Source: Hyphomonas polymorpha PS728 (GTDB lineage Bacteria; Pseudomonadota; Alphaproteobacteria; Caulobacterales; Hyphomonadaceae). From it: DNA of 64,000 nt. Location: the NCBI RefSeq assembly GCF_000685315.1, contig NZ_ARYM01000009.1, positions 97,707-161,706 on the forward strand, given 5' to 3'. The translations under genes were made by a program, and so were the position numbers. Positions 36,596 through 46,015 of this stretch are shown piece by piece. Below the pieces are notes generated by a model that saw nothing but the letters and a program-made list of their open reading frames with translations, made no database searches and had not been told where the DNA came from. Position 1 is the stretch's first letter. Each line of letters opens with the position of its first letter.

Positions 36596-37198
36596 TTATT
36601 CCGTAGCGCCTCTGCTCATCGGAAGATTCAACCCGAGCTCCTTATTTGCATCTGCGTAGTTTCCTTTGGCTACATGGTACAGAAACCATAGCCAGCCTAG
36701 GTCCAAGGATCCCTTTGAACCATGCTCATAGAAATGCCGATCTACGAAATTATGTGTAGTCACCAAGCAGTGCTCAAATAGTCGCAACTCACCAGCCGTA
36801 GCCACCTTTTTTGCAATTATAACGCGAAGCATGAAGTCGACGTTTGATCTTGTTGGAGGAGCACAATCTTGAAGAACTGTATGCAAGGTGGATCTGAGGA
36901 TATCGACGGGTAAATCTCTTGCGCTAAGCATTTTGCTACCCGACAAAACAGAAATCCTGTCTATGCGATCAAGGTCGTATTGAGCGTCTTGAATACAATA
37001 ATCCATCAACATTAACAAAAATGCCAACCATAGTATTTGGCACTCTCTATACTGAGCGCTCTTTTGTTCGATATCGTACAAATCTTCTTGTATTACTTCT
37101 GAGAACAGGACCCGTGTTCGGCTAAGTAATCCGTATGCTTTGGTTGTTGCTAATAAGAGCAATTGATTATCAACTTTTTTCTTGCCAATTCCGAACAT
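36596..37198 (-). CDS. Orphan protein in an A/T-rich patch
   Basis: A 200-residue protein (MFGIGKKKVDNQ...) with no recognised family. It is mostly alpha-helical, with a hydrophobic stretch near 55-70 (ILWLAFLLMLMDYC) and HCLVTTHNFVDRHFYEHG near 155. GGGGGATAAC just before the ATG at 37198 supports this start over an in-frame ATG 7 codons upstream. The region is much richer in A/T than the flanking genes and uses many AT-ending codons, which points to horizontal transfer. It is not in an operon. Confidence 0.65.
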   Translation of the reverse strand: MFGIGKKKVDNQLLLLATTKAYGLLSRTRVLFSEVIQEDLYDIEQKSAQYRECQILWLAFLLMLMDYCIQDAQYDLDRIDRISVLSGSKMLSARDLPVDILRSTLHTVLQDCAPPTRSNVDFMLRVIIAKKVATAGELRLFEHCLVTTHNFVDRHFYEHGSKGSLDLGWLWFLYHVAKGNYADANKELGLNLPMSRGATE

Positions 37199-37264
37199 GT
37201 TATCCCCCAATCTCGCCAAACAGACCTTTAGTATATGTAGCCTAGTTTCAATAGTAGGTTTTAA

Positions 37265-37337
37265 GGTGAGTTGAGCGCAGCGATACCCGCCATCTGCCGT
37301 ATGCGGTGGGTATCCGCCCTTTTGGCGTCAACCCACC
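37265..37337. repeat. Nested palindromic repeat, REP-like
   Basis: Two nested inverted repeats: outer arms GGTGAGTTGA (37265-37274) with TCAACCCACC (37328-37337), inner arms GATACCCGCC (37282-37291) with GGTGGGTATC (37305-37314). Each has one mismatch. The GGGTTGAGCG...GATACCC core resembles short palindromic elements scattered in many proteobacterial genomes. It occupies the 360-base intergenic gap 37199-37560. Confidence 0.65.
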
Positions 37338-37392
37338 CTACGGGTTGCGTGGATAAAGCCTGCCCTATCCCCCAACCGCAGCGAACCGGGTT

Positions 37393-37498
37393 CGTCTTCC
37401 CGGAATTTGGGTCAGCAAATATCCGGAACCCAGAAAGCCCAGCAAAACAAAACTCTATCTGGATCCCGGTCTTTGCCTCCGGCAAAACCGGGAAGACG
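37393..37498. repeat. Palindromic element with 11-bp perfect ends
   Basis: CGTCTTCCCGG (37393-37403) is perfectly complementary to CCGGGAAGACG (37488-37498). Inside is a second hairpin, CCCGGTCTTTGCC with GGCAAAACCGGG (37465-37492), with a 3-base loop. No ORF. It looks like a small non-autonomous palindromic repeat next to the previous one. Confidence 0.6.
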
Positions 37499-37560
37499 GC
37501 CGAGAAGTTTTTTTTGGAAACTTATCCGCCCGGCTTCCCCGCGCCCCCATCCTCTGCGCC

Positions 37561-38160
37561 ATGGACATCACCGCGCCCCGCCCGGAACTCTGGACCCGCA
37601 TTGCCGCCCTGCTCGGCGCGCTGCGGGCCCTGCTGCGTCAGGCGGTGCCGGAACACTTCGCCAGCATTGCCGCCGAGGCCCGCCTCCAGCTCATCACCGC
37701 CACAGCGCTCGTGCGCCGCTATATCCATGCGCTCGCCGGCGAAATTACCCTGCCCGAGCCGCGCCCCGTTGGAATTTCTCGCAAGCCCTCCAACGAAACT
37801 CCAGGAAAACTCCAACGCCGCCGCGAGGCCCTCTTCTGCCTTATCGAGGAGACATGCCCCGCCCGCCACGCCGCAAAATCAGACGGGGCCGACACGCCCT
37901 TCGTGCAATGGGCACTGATGATGGAAGTGGCTAGGCGGCTCGTCCTCGTGCTCAACCATCCGGAAAAACACGCCCTGCGTCTCGCCCGCATGCTCCGCAG
38001 GCGGAAAGGCCGTGTCCTGAAGGATCTGCCTGTTCCCAGCCACATCCTCCGCCGCCTGCCGCCCTGGATCGACGCGCTGCTCTGCCGCCTCGATGAATCC
38101 GCCCGGCCAGAGGCCTGGGCCGCGATCACCGCGCAGGGCCCACCCGTTCTCTGTGGTTGA
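37561..38160 (+). CDS. Hypothetical protein, Arg/Ala/Leu-rich
   Basis: A 199-residue helical protein with no recognised domain. It starts MDITAPRPELWTRIAALLG and has a basic patch near 145-155 (RMLRRRKGRVLKDL). There is no signal peptide or membrane segment. GC content is like the backbone, in contrast to the adjacent A/T-rich orphan. It is convergent with argG. Confidence 0.6.
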   Translation: MDITAPRPELWTRIAALLGALRALLRQAVPEHFASIAAEARLQLITATALVRRYIHALAGEITLPEPRPVGISRKPSNETPGKLQRRREALFCLIEETCPARHAAKSDGADTPFVQWALMMEVARRLVLVLNHPEKHALRLARMLRRRKGRVLKDLPVPSHILRRLPPWIDALLCRLDESARPEAWAAITAQGPPVLCG

Positions 38161-38172
38161 CACGGGCCTGCG

Positions 38173-38197
38173 CCTCCCCCGCTGATGCCGGGGGAGG
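38173..38197. terminator. Candidate hairpin between convergent genes
   Basis: CCTCCCCCG (38173-38181) pairs perfectly with CGGGGGAGG (38189-38197) around a 7-base loop, between the stop codons of 37561-38160 and argG. No T run, so termination is uncertain. Confidence 0.45.
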
Positions 38198-38212
38198 ATA
38201 GGGGCGCTTGCG

Positions 38213-39454
38213 TCAGTTCTTCCCGAACTTCCGGTCCCGGCCAGCCAAAAGGCGCAGGCGCAGCGCGTTCAGCTTGATGAAGCCGGCGGCGTCTTTCTGG
38301 TCGTAGGCGCCGTGATCGTCCTCGAAGGTCACGATCTTCTCCGAGTACAGAGAATAGGGGCTCGAGCGGCCGATCAGATAGGCGTTGCCCTTATAGAGCT
38401 TGATCGTCACTTCGCCGGTCACAAAGCGCTGCGAATGGTCGATGGCGGCCTGCAGCATCTCGCGCTCCGGGCTCCACCAGAAGCCGTTATAGATGAGCTC
38501 GGCATAGCGCGGCATCAGCTCGTCTTTCAGGTGCGCGGCGCCGCGGTCAAGCGTTGCCTGCTCAACGCCGCGGTGGGCCACCAGCAGGATCGTGCCGCCC
38601 GGCGTCTCGTAAATGCCGCGCGATTTCATGCCGACGAAGCGGTTTTCCAGAAGGTCGAGCCGGCCAATGCCATGCTTCTTGCCGTATTCGTTGAGCTTGG
38701 TCAGCAGCGTTGCCGGGGACAGCGCCTCGCCATTGATCGAGACGGCATCACCCTTTTCAAAGCCGATGGTGATCACTTCGGCCTGGTCGGGCGCCTCTTC
38801 CGGGCTGATCGTCCGCATATGGACGAATTCGGGCGCCGGCTCGGCCGGGTTTTCCAGAACCTTGCCCTCGGAGGAGGAGTGGAGCAGGTTCGCATCGACC
38901 GAGAAAGGCGCGTCGCCGCGCTTGTCCTTGGCGATCTCGATGCCGTGTTCCTCGGCGAACTTCAGAAGGTCGGTCCGGCTCTTGAACGCCCAGTCGCGCC
39001 AGGGCGCGATCACCTTGATGTCGGGGTTCAGGCCATAATAGCCCAGCTCAAAGCGGACCTGATCATTGCCCTTGCCGGTGGCGCCATGGCAGACGGCGTC
39101 GGCGCCGACCATGTCGGCAATCTCGATCTGGCGCTTGGCGATCAGCGGCCGGGCAATCGAGGTGCCGAGCAGATAGACGCCCTCATAAACGGCGTTCGCC
39201 CGGAACATCGGGAAGACGAAATCGCGGACGAACTCTTCGCGCACATCTTCGATGAAGATGTTCTCGGGCTTCACGCCTGCGGCCAGCGCCTTCTTGCGCG
39301 CCGGCTCCAGCTCCTCGCCCTGGCCGAGGTCGGCGGTGAAGGTGACAACCTCGCAGCCGAATTCAACCTGCAGCCATTTTAGGATGATCGAGGTGTCGAG
39401 GCCGCCGGAATAGGCAAGAACAACCTTTTTCGGGGCAGAAGCAGCTTTGGACAT
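38213..39454 (-). CDS. argG: Argininosuccinate synthase
   Basis: A 413-residue enzyme joining citrulline and aspartate in arginine synthesis. The PP-loop [16 protein letters not shown] is at about 13-28; [29 protein letters not shown] and [13 protein letters not shown] segments are further family marks. Normal length. Monocistronic, reading towards the convergent gene at 37561. Confidence 0.96.
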   Translation of the reverse strand: MSKAASAPKKVVLAYSGGLDTSIILKWLQVEFGCEVVTFTADLGQGEELEPARKKALAAGVKPENIFIEDVREEFVRDFVFPMFRANAVYEGVYLLGTSIARPLIAKRQIEIADMVGADAVCHGATGKGNDQVRFELGYYGLNPDIKVIAPWRDWAFKSRTDLLKFAEEHGIEIAKDKRGDAPFSVDANLLHSSSEGKVLENPAEPAPEFVHMRTISPEEAPDQAEVITIGFEKGDAVSINGEALSPATLLTKLNEYGKKHGIGRLDLLENRFVGMKSRGIYETPGGTILLVAHRGVEQATLDRGAAHLKDELMPRYAELIYNGFWWSPEREMLQAAIDHSQRFVTGEVTIKLYKGNAYLIGRSSPYSLYSEKIVTFEDDHGAYDQKDAAGFIKLNALRLRLLAGRDRKFGKN

Positions 39455-39629
39455 GGGATTTACGTCGTCTTTCTGGGGCGCAAACGGGAAACTGTTGCCT
39501 TAAAGTCCCGCACCCGCCCTGACAAGGCGGCGCCTTACAGGGAATTTTATGGTTTCCGCCGCATAGGTTGGTTATAGTAAACGCTGGATAGGGCGCTTGT
39601 TAACCTTTTGCGCTCAGGAGAATGGGCTG

Positions 39630-41591
39630 ATGCTGCAGGAGCCGCTGAAACCGACCGAGGCTGCCGACGCGCCTTTCCGTGCCCGCCTGCGCGCGCGCGA
39701 TGGCCGCCGGCCGCAATCGACGCTGGCGATCCTGGCGGGGTATGAGCCCAAGGATGGCGAAACGGCTGAACTGGCCGCCATCGCGCCGCGCCGCCCGCGC
39801 CCTGTCGCGGTGACCGCCCCAGTCGCGCAAACCCGGCCTGAACCGCGCCGTGTTCCGCCGGCTGGCCGGCCGGAAGCCTGGGCCCCGCCCGCGCGGCCTG
39901 AGCCCGCGCCTCCGCGCCAGGAAATCCGCCGCCCGCCGCTGGTCATCGTGCCGCCGGCCGAAGAGGCAGCAGAGCCCGCCACCGATACAGATAAAAAGGA
40001 AGAGCGCGCCACCCGCCTCGGCTGGCTGAGCGAATATTCGCAGCTCGCCTTTGCCGGTCTCGCCGTGCTTGGCTTGGCGGGCTTGTCGCTGCTGGCGATC
40101 GACCATTCGCTGAAGGGCAAGCCTGGCGCCGCGCCGGAAGAGGGCGATGACGCCGCCCGCCGGTCTGCGGCTGATACAGGCACGGCCGTATTGCCTGCCT
40201 CCGTCTCTGCCGTTGCGGTGCAGGAAGCGGCCACCCCGCTTGGCGCTGAGCCCCAGCCCTGGTTCGACTATCGCGGCGTTGCCGATTATCTGAAAACACG
40301 TGTCGATGCGTTTGAAACCTCCGAGCGCGACGCCGCCCGCCGCCAGCAGGAAGAAGCCCAGCGCCTTGCCTCTGCTGCGATTGCGGACGCCGAAGCCGGC
40401 CGTCTGGCGGCTGCGGCTCAGGCTGAGGCCGACGCGCTGGCCGCCCGGGACGCTGCCATCGATGCAGAACGCCAGCGCCTGGCGCGCGAAGAGGCCGAGC
40501 GGATCGCAAATGAGGAAGCCGCCCGTCTGGCCGCCCAGGCAGAGGCTGAAGCCGCCGCTAGGGCTGAGGCGGACCGTCTGGCAAAGCTGGAGGCTGAGCG
40601 GGCCGCTGCTGCTCTGGCCGAGCAGCGCCGCGTCGCTGAGCTGGAGGCCGAACGCGCCGCCGCTGCCGAGGCAAAGCGCCTTGCCGAAATCGAATCCCGC
40701 CGGATGGCCGCTGAAGCGGAAGCCAAGCGCCTGGCCGAGTTGGAGGCGCAGCGCGCCGCCGCGCAGGCCGAACAACAGCGCCTTGCCGATCTGGCAGCAA
40801 GACGCGCGGCCGAAGAGGAAGCGCGCCGTCTGGCGGCGCTGGACGCCAAACGGGCAGCGGATGCTGCCGAGGCCCGCCGCCTGGCGGATCTGGAAGCCCA
40901 GCGTCTGGCAGATATCGAAGCCCAGAGACTCGCGGCGCGCAATGCCGAAGAATCGGCCATCACGCTGGCTGCCGCAGGTGTTGCGCCGCGTGCACCGGCC
41001 GTTGTCAAACCGGTGGCGCCGCCCCGGCCGGCTTCGCTGAAACCCGATCGTGCCAGCATCCAGCCTTTGGCGACGCCGGAACCAGCCCCCGTCACCCGTC
41101 CGGCGCCTGCAATCCTTACGGCGCGCGCCCCGGAAGTCCGCCCGTTCATTGCCGGCCCTGCAGACGCGCGGCGCGGCGCAGACGTGTTCGTCGCCGAACG
41201 TGTGGCGCTGACAACCGGAGAGACGATCAGTGTCGACGCCATGTCCGGCCTTCAGACAGAATTTGTGCGCCTTGTCGCCGTCAGCCCGGATGGCGCCGCC
41301 CATCAGATGGCAGCGCCGGATGGGCGCCAGATCGAGATCACATTTGAGCGTACCCAGCTGGTGGAAGCTGGCGCCGCAAACCTGCGCACGATTGGTTACT
41401 CGGCCGATGACGCGGCGCCTGTAACGCGCGGTTATGCCGAACAGCCGGTGGTGAATGTCTCGGTCATGTGCCGGGATGTGGCGTATGCCATTCCGGGTCA
41501 GGAGCGCGGCCGCTTCTCTGCCTGCCGGGGCGCGGACGGGCATTGGATGCTGGCCCGCACAGCTGATCCCTCTGTTGGACAGGGCGTCTGA
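39630..41591 (+). CDS. Large TolA-like Ala/Glu coiled-coil membrane protein
   Basis: A 653-residue protein: a Pro/Arg-rich N-terminus (1-130), one membrane helix at about 140-160 (LAFAGLAVLGLAGLSLLAID), then about 200 residues of Ala-Glu-Arg coiled coil with repeated ERAAA and RLAELEAQRAAA units. A Pro-rich linker follows and a C-terminal beta-rich domain (about 500-650) contains two Cys (VMCRDV and SACRG). Topology resembles TolA: inner-membrane anchor, helical stalk, periplasmic head. The ATG at 39630 has AGGAG 10 bases upstream. Function unknown; a TolA role is not shown. Confidence 0.72.
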   Translation: MLQEPLKPTEAADAPFRARLRARDGRRPQSTLAILAGYEPKDGETAELAAIAPRRPRPVAVTAPVAQTRPEPRRVPPAGRPEAWAPPARPEPAPPRQEIRRPPLVIVPPAEEAAEPATDTDKKEERATRLGWLSEYSQLAFAGLAVLGLAGLSLLAIDHSLKGKPGAAPEEGDDAARRSAADTGTAVLPASVSAVAVQEAATPLGAEPQPWFDYRGVADYLKTRVDAFETSERDAARRQQEEAQRLASAAIADAEAGRLAAAAQAEADALAARDAAIDAERQRLAREEAERIANEEAARLAAQAEAEAAARAEADRLAKLEAERAAAALAEQRRVAELEAERAAAAEAKRLAEIESRRMAAEAEAKRLAELEAQRAAAQAEQQRLADLAARRAAEEEARRLAALDAKRAADAAEARRLADLEAQRLADIEAQRLAARNAEESAITLAAAGVAPRAPAVVKPVAPPRPASLKPDRASIQPLATPEPAPVTRPAPAILTARAPEVRPFIAGPADARRGADVFVAERVALTTGETISVDAMSGLQTEFVRLVAVSPDGAAHQMAAPDGRQIEITFERTQLVEAGAANLRTIGYSADDAAPVTRGYAEQPVVNVSVMCRDVAYAIPGQERGRFSACRGADGHWMLARTADPSVGQGV

Positions 41592-41635
41592 CGGGGCGGT
41601 TGCCTGCCGGCGGAAAGCCTGCAAAAGCAGACATC

Positions 41636-41977
41636 ATGCAAAATGTCCCGGTCTATAAATTACTGACGGAAGAAGAGTGGCGTGCCGCCGAAGCGGCCGG
41701 CCATACCGTCAGCGCGATTGATATTGCCGATGGCTATGTGCATCTTTCCACGCGCGCGCAGCTGCCGGAAACGGCAGCGCGGCATTTTTCAGGGAAGGGA
41801 CGTGTCAAGCTGCTGGAGTTTGAAAGCGCGGCGCTTGCGCCGCTGCGCTGGGAGCCGAGCCGGGGCGGTGATCTCTTTCCGCATCTCTATGCACCCCTCG
41901 AAATTGCGCGCGCGCAGGCGGCCTGGTGGCTTGAGCCTGGCCCAGACGGCGCGCTGCTTCTGCCGGAGGACATCTGA
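41636..41977 (+). CDS. DUF952 family protein
   Basis: A 113-residue protein of the DUF952 family. VYKLLTEEEW at the start, DGYVHLSTRAQLPETAARHF in the middle and LRWEPSRGGDLFPHLYAPL near the end are the diagnostic segments. The protein is a small ADP-ribosyltransferase-like fold with no known role. The ATG at 41636 is preferred over an upstream start. Its TGA ends directly before the pyrD ATG, so the two genes are co-transcribed. Confidence 0.86.
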   Translation: MQNVPVYKLLTEEEWRAAEAAGHTVSAIDIADGYVHLSTRAQLPETAARHFSGKGRVKLLEFESAALAPLRWEPSRGGDLFPHLYAPLEIARAQAAWWLEPGPDGALLLPEDI

Positions 41978-43027
41978 ATGATTGCATCAGCCGGTGCCCG
42001 CATCGCCCGCATGTTGCCGCCGGAAACGGCGCACACGCTGACCCTCCGGATGCTGACTTATGGCGCAGGCGTTCCGCTGCATGCGCCCCAGCTGCCGGTC
42101 TCCACGCGGGTGGAGTTGCCGAAGTCGGGCCTGCGGCTCTGCTCGCCAGTAGGGCTGGCGGCAGGCTTTGACAAGAATTGCGAAGTTCCAGAGGCGATGG
42201 CGAAGTTTGGCTTCGGCTTTGTCGAATGCGGAACGGTCACCCCAAAGCCCCAACCGGGAAATCCGAAGCCGCGGCTTTTCCGCCTCAGTGAAGACCGCGC
42301 CGTGATCAACCGGATGGGGTTCAACAATTTCGGTCTCGATTATTTCGTCCGTAGGCTTCAGAAATATTCCCATGCCGTGCCGATTGGCGCCAATGTCGGC
42401 GCCAACAAGGACAGTGACGACCGGATTGGCGACTATGTGACCGGCATCGAGGCGGTTGCGCCGCATGCCGACTATATCACCATCAACATCTCCTCACCCA
42501 ACACGCCGGGCCTGCGCGGCCTGCAGGACCGGGCTTCTCTGACCCAGCTATTGACGCGATGTGGCGCGGCGGACCGGAAGGAACTGCCGGTTTTCCTGAA
42601 GGTGGCGCCGGATCTGGACGCAGAAGCAATCGCAGATATCTGCAACGTGCTGCACGCTGAAGGGGGCTGGCTATCCGGCCTCATCATCTCCAACACTACC
42701 CTGGCGCGGCCGCCGAGCCTGCGCAGTGAAGACAAGTCCGAAGCGGGCGGCCTTTCCGGCGCGCCCCTGCTTCAGCCGTCTACGGAAGTTTTGTTGCAGT
42801 TTGCCCGCAAGCTAGAAGGCGCGTTCGATCTGATCGGCGCGGGCGGTATCGCCACGGGGCGGGACGCCTATGCCAAAATCCGCGCTGGCGCGTCAGCGGT
42901 GCAGCTTTATTCCCTGATGGTGTATGATGGTCCCGGCATTGCGTCCCGCGTTGCGCGGGAGCTTTCCCATTGCCTGGCCGAGGATGGGTTCTCCGCGATT
43001 GCCGACGCTGTGGGGAAAGATCTCTAG
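41978..43027 (+). CDS. pyrD: Dihydroorotate dehydrogenase (quinone), class 2
   Basis: A 349-residue FMN enzyme that oxidises dihydroorotate to orotate with quinone in pyrimidine synthesis. The N-terminal helical extension (about 1-40) associates with the membrane. VGLAAGFDKN, GTVTPKPQPGNPKPRLFRL, NISSPNTPGLRGLQ and GAGGIATGRDAYAKI are class 2 motifs. ATG follows the DUF952 stop directly. It overlaps the convergent methyltransferase gene by 4 bases. Confidence 0.95.
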   Translation: MIASAGARIARMLPPETAHTLTLRMLTYGAGVPLHAPQLPVSTRVELPKSGLRLCSPVGLAAGFDKNCEVPEAMAKFGFGFVECGTVTPKPQPGNPKPRLFRLSEDRAVINRMGFNNFGLDYFVRRLQKYSHAVPIGANVGANKDSDDRIGDYVTGIEAVAPHADYITINISSPNTPGLRGLQDRASLTQLLTRCGAADRKELPVFLKVAPDLDAEAIADICNVLHAEGGWLSGLIISNTTLARPPSLRSEDKSEAGGLSGAPLLQPSTEVLLQFARKLEGAFDLIGAGGIATGRDAYAKIRAGASAVQLYSLMVYDGPGIASRVARELSHCLAEDGFSAIADAVGKDL

Positions 43028-43734
43028 CCGATAGAGTCGATCCGGACTGCCACGCAACCATCCATCGCGGTGAAGGCGATGTAAGTATACTTCACGTTCC
43101 GGCTGCTGACGAATTCCTGCCAGGCCTTGTATTCGTGGTGTCGCCAGCTCGGATAGTTGAAATATTCGTCAAACATCACGATGGAGCCAGGCTTCAGCCG
43201 GTCTCCGGCCGTGTCCAGAATGTATTTGGTGCCGCCGTAGAGATCGCAATCGATATGCAGCAGGCTGATGGGTTCCGAATTAGAGGACAAGACGCCGGGC
43301 AGGGTGGCATCAAACCAGCCGACATGCAGCTTCACATTCGCCGGCACCTGCGGCAGCCGCTGTTTCTGGGTGAACGCGCCGCGGCGTTCCAGATGGCCGG
43401 ACCAGTCTTCCGGCAGGCCTTCGAAACTGTCGAAGCCGTGGACCATTTTCTGGGTTCGGCCTGCGATCTGACGGATGGAATTGCCGCCCGCGACACCGAA
43501 CTCCATCATCAGGCCCTCGGCCGGTGACTTGTCAACGAGGAAGCCGATATAGGCAGCATGGCTCTCGAAGATCATCGCTTCGGGCATGTTGGCCTGGACG
43601 TAGTCTGCCGCTTCGTTCAGCGCGCGAAGCTGGAGCTGGTAAAGCAGGTTCCGCCCGTAATTCTTGTAGATGACACGCCGGAGCAAACGCTGAACGAAGG
43701 AACGTTTTGGTTTTGCAGGCGAAAGGGTGGCCAT
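43024..43734 (-). CDS. TylF/MycF-like class I SAM methyltransferase
   Basis: A 236-residue protein. The SAM-binding region is MMEFGVAGGNSIRQIA, followed by VHGFDSFEGLPEDW and LLHIDCDLYGGTKYIL, which are typical of the TylF/MycF macrocin O-methyltransferase group; DEYFNYPSW may bind metal. These enzymes methylate sugar hydroxyls in antibiotics or polysaccharides. The substrate here is unknown. No glycan cluster lies around it. Confidence 0.82.
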   Translation of the reverse strand: MATLSPAKPKRSFVQRLLRRVIYKNYGRNLLYQLQLRALNEAADYVQANMPEAMIFESHAAYIGFLVDKSPAEGLMMEFGVAGGNSIRQIAGRTQKMVHGFDSFEGLPEDWSGHLERRGAFTQKQRLPQVPANVKLHVGWFDATLPGVLSSNSEPISLLHIDCDLYGGTKYILDTAGDRLKPGSIVMFDEYFNYPSWRHHEYKAWQEFVSSRNVKYTYIAFTAMDGCVAVRIDSIG

Positions 43735-43894
43735 ACGGCGCTCCGTGTTGATGGGGAGCGTTCTGTGTAGCGGCGGACGGGCAGCGCAGCAATCTGGGGA
43801 CGTGCAAAAGCTTTCCGGTGCTCAATTGCCAGTCAAAATGCGCCGCCGCTCGCCGGCCGGGTTGGCGGGAGCGGCGGCGCCATGAGTGTACGGA

Positions 43895-44995
43895 TCAGTT
43901 CAGGACAACCACCTGCCGCGCGACCGAACCCTTGTTGTCCAGAAGGTTCTGCATCGCCCCGGTGATGCCCTCAAGGCCGATGCGGTCGGAGATCAGGTCA
44001 TCGAGGTGGAGCTTGCCCTGCTTGTAAAGGTCGATGAGGCGCGGGAAGTCCACCCGGAAACGGTTGGACCCCATCACGGCGCCCTGAATGCGTTTCTCGG
44101 TGACCAGCAGTTCGATACCGGGGATCTCGATGTTCACGCCGGGCTGGATCATGCCGATGACGGTGGCCACACCGCGCGGGCGGAGCATGTGGTAGGCCAT
44201 CTCGGCGGTCTGCTTGGCGCCGACGCATTCGAAGGAATAGTGGACGCCGCCCTTGGTCAGCTCCTTCACCGCCTCAATGGCATTGACCTTGGACGGATTG
44301 ACGACATCCGTTGCCCCGAAGCGGGTGGCGAGCTGGAGTTTCTGGTCCGACAGGTCGACCGCGATGATGCGGCTGGCCCCGGCGATGGCGGCGCCGTTGA
44401 TGGCGGCGAGGCCAACCCCGCCGCAACCGATCACGGCAACCGTGGAGCCGGGCTCCACCTGGGCCGAATGGAAGACCGAGCCCACCCCGGTGATGACGCC
44501 GCAGCCGATCAGGCAGGCGCGGTCCATCGGCATGTCCTTGTCGATGGCGCACAGGGTGTTCTCATGCACCAGGATTTGTTCGGCGAAGGAGGAGAGGTTC
44601 AGGAACTGGCCGACCTTTTCCTTGCCGATGGAGAGGCGCGGATGTTCGGTGACGCTGCGCTGGAACAGCTCACGGTTCACCGTGTGGCAGACGGACATAT
44701 GGCCGGTGAGGCAATACTCGCAGGTGCCGCAGAAAGGCGAGAGGATCGAGATCACATGGTCGCCCGGTTTGACGGCTGTGACCATCGAGCCGACCTGCTC
44801 GACCACGCCGGCGCTTTCATGGCCGAGGATCACGGGCAGCTCAGCGGGGAAGGCGCCGTCCCAGAAGTGAACGTCGGAGTGGCAAACGCCGATGGCCTTC
44901 AGGCGGACCAGCACTTCGCGCGGTCCCGGCTTGGAGATCGTCACGTCTTCAATCGACAACGGCGCTTTCGGCGCCCGCATCACGGCGGCTTTCAT
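43895..44995 (-). CDS. Zinc-dependent alcohol dehydrogenase
   Basis: A 366-residue medium-chain dehydrogenase. Catalytic zinc ligands are Cys38 and His59-Glu60 (GHESAG); the structural zinc is held by Cys89, 92, 95 and 103 in CGTCEYCLTGHMSVC. The NAD-binding GCGGVGLAAINGA motif is intact. It resembles class III-related dehydrogenases active on alcohols or S-hydroxymethyl conjugates; the substrate is uncertain. GGAGG lies 10 bases before the ATG at 44995, which is why the longer frame to 45031 is rejected. Confidence 0.88.
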   Translation of the reverse strand: MKAAVMRAPKAPLSIEDVTISKPGPREVLVRLKAIGVCHSDVHFWDGAFPAELPVILGHESAGVVEQVGSMVTAVKPGDHVISILSPFCGTCEYCLTGHMSVCHTVNRELFQRSVTEHPRLSIGKEKVGQFLNLSSFAEQILVHENTLCAIDKDMPMDRACLIGCGVITGVGSVFHSAQVEPGSTVAVIGCGGVGLAAINGAAIAGASRIIAVDLSDQKLQLATRFGATDVVNPSKVNAIEAVKELTKGGVHYSFECVGAKQTAEMAYHMLRPRGVATVIGMIQPGVNIEIPGIELLVTEKRIQGAVMGSNRFRVDFPRLIDLYKQGKLHLDDLISDRIGLEGITGAMQNLLDNKGSVARQVVVLN

Positions 44996-45080
44996 GGTCT
45001 GGTTTCCTCCCGGTCTTCTTGTTTGCGCCAAGTGTCGCGCAAGGCAGGCGTTTTGGCCAGAGTGACGCGAGGGGAGGGGA

Positions 45081-45902
45081 TCAACCGGAAAGGCTTGCGG
45101 CCAGCGCGGTTACAGCGATGCGGGTGGCGTCATCGGCGGGGAAGAGCAGCTCCAGCCGCAGGTCGCGAATGGTGACGTCTTCGCTGGTGCCGAAATGGGC
45201 AATGGTGGAGAGGAAGCGCAGCGCGCCGGAGGGCGAAGCGAGGGTAAGCGGGACGATAGGGCTGCGCCGGGGCAGGCTATGAGACAGGGGATGGCGGAGC
45301 GCCGCTGCCTGAAGGCGCGCGGCGAGCCCGGCGAGCACCGGGTCATCTGCCGCTTCGAACGCTTCAAGCTGAATGCGGCTTTGCATCTCGGCGATCATTT
45401 CGGCCAGGTTGACGATCACGCCGCTGGCGGCAGCGTCACTGGTGAGCAGGTGGATGAGATTGGTTTCATCCGCGCTTCCCCCGGCTCGAAGCCCGGCCAG
45501 CAGCGCGGTGGCCACCGGGCTTGCTTCCAGCACATTCCAGTGCCGGTCGCAGAGCAGCGAGGGCCAGGGCGCGTGCCGGGCCATCATTTCGGAGAGGATC
45601 TGCCGGAACGGGCCAAGCGCTTCGGAGGTGAGCGGGGAGGCGGGATAGATGGCGGCATAGCCGGCGGCCTGAAGCAGGGCGTTCTGCGCGCTCAGCGGCA
45701 GGAGCAGGCCTTCGGCCAGCTGCAGCACCATCTCCCGGCTGGGATTGGCGCGGCCGGTTTCCAGGAAGGAAAGGTGCCGGGCAGAGATGTCACATGCCAG
45801 CGCAAGGTCGAGCTGGCTGAGCCGCCGAGCGGCGCGGAAGCGGCGCAGCTGGCCGGCAAAGCTTGCAGCATCGGGCAGGGGTGTTGGGGCGCGGTCCGGC
45901 AT
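45081..45902 (-). CDS. XRE regulator with MmyB-type C-terminal domain
   Basis: A 273-residue regulator: an N-terminal Cro/C1 HTH (LSQLDLALACDISARHLSFLETGRANPSREMVLQLA) and a C-terminal MmyB-like ligand domain (PWPSLLCDRHWNVLEASPVA). MmyB domains sense fatty acid-like ligands. It is divergent from the small membrane gene at 46016, which is the likely target. ATG 45902 is chosen over 45938 because it begins just before the conserved region. Confidence 0.88.
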   Translation of the reverse strand: MPDRAPTPLPDAASFAGQLRRFRAARRLSQLDLALACDISARHLSFLETGRANPSREMVLQLAEGLLLPLSAQNALLQAAGYAAIYPASPLTSEALGPFRQILSEMMARHAPWPSLLCDRHWNVLEASPVATALLAGLRAGGSADETNLIHLLTSDAAASGVIVNLAEMIAEMQSRIQLEAFEAADDPVLAGLAARLQAAALRHPLSHSLPRRSPIVPLTLASPSGALRFLSTIAHFGTSEDVTIRDLRLELLFPADDATRIAVTALAASLSG

Positions 45903-46015
45903 CGGCCTGTGATGCCACTGCCCGGAAACGGCGTCCATGACCTGCGAGGTAATTGCGGCGGCTACGCTCGCCGTCGCAATCTGGCGCCATCAAAAATGTC
46001 GTCAGGGAGCAGACA

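Noticed and set aside
39600..41624. 674-residue open frame antisense to the TolA-like gene
   Set aside because: The sense frame has a ribosome site, a membrane helix and a coherent domain order. The antisense product is Arg/Gly/Cys-rich low complexity.
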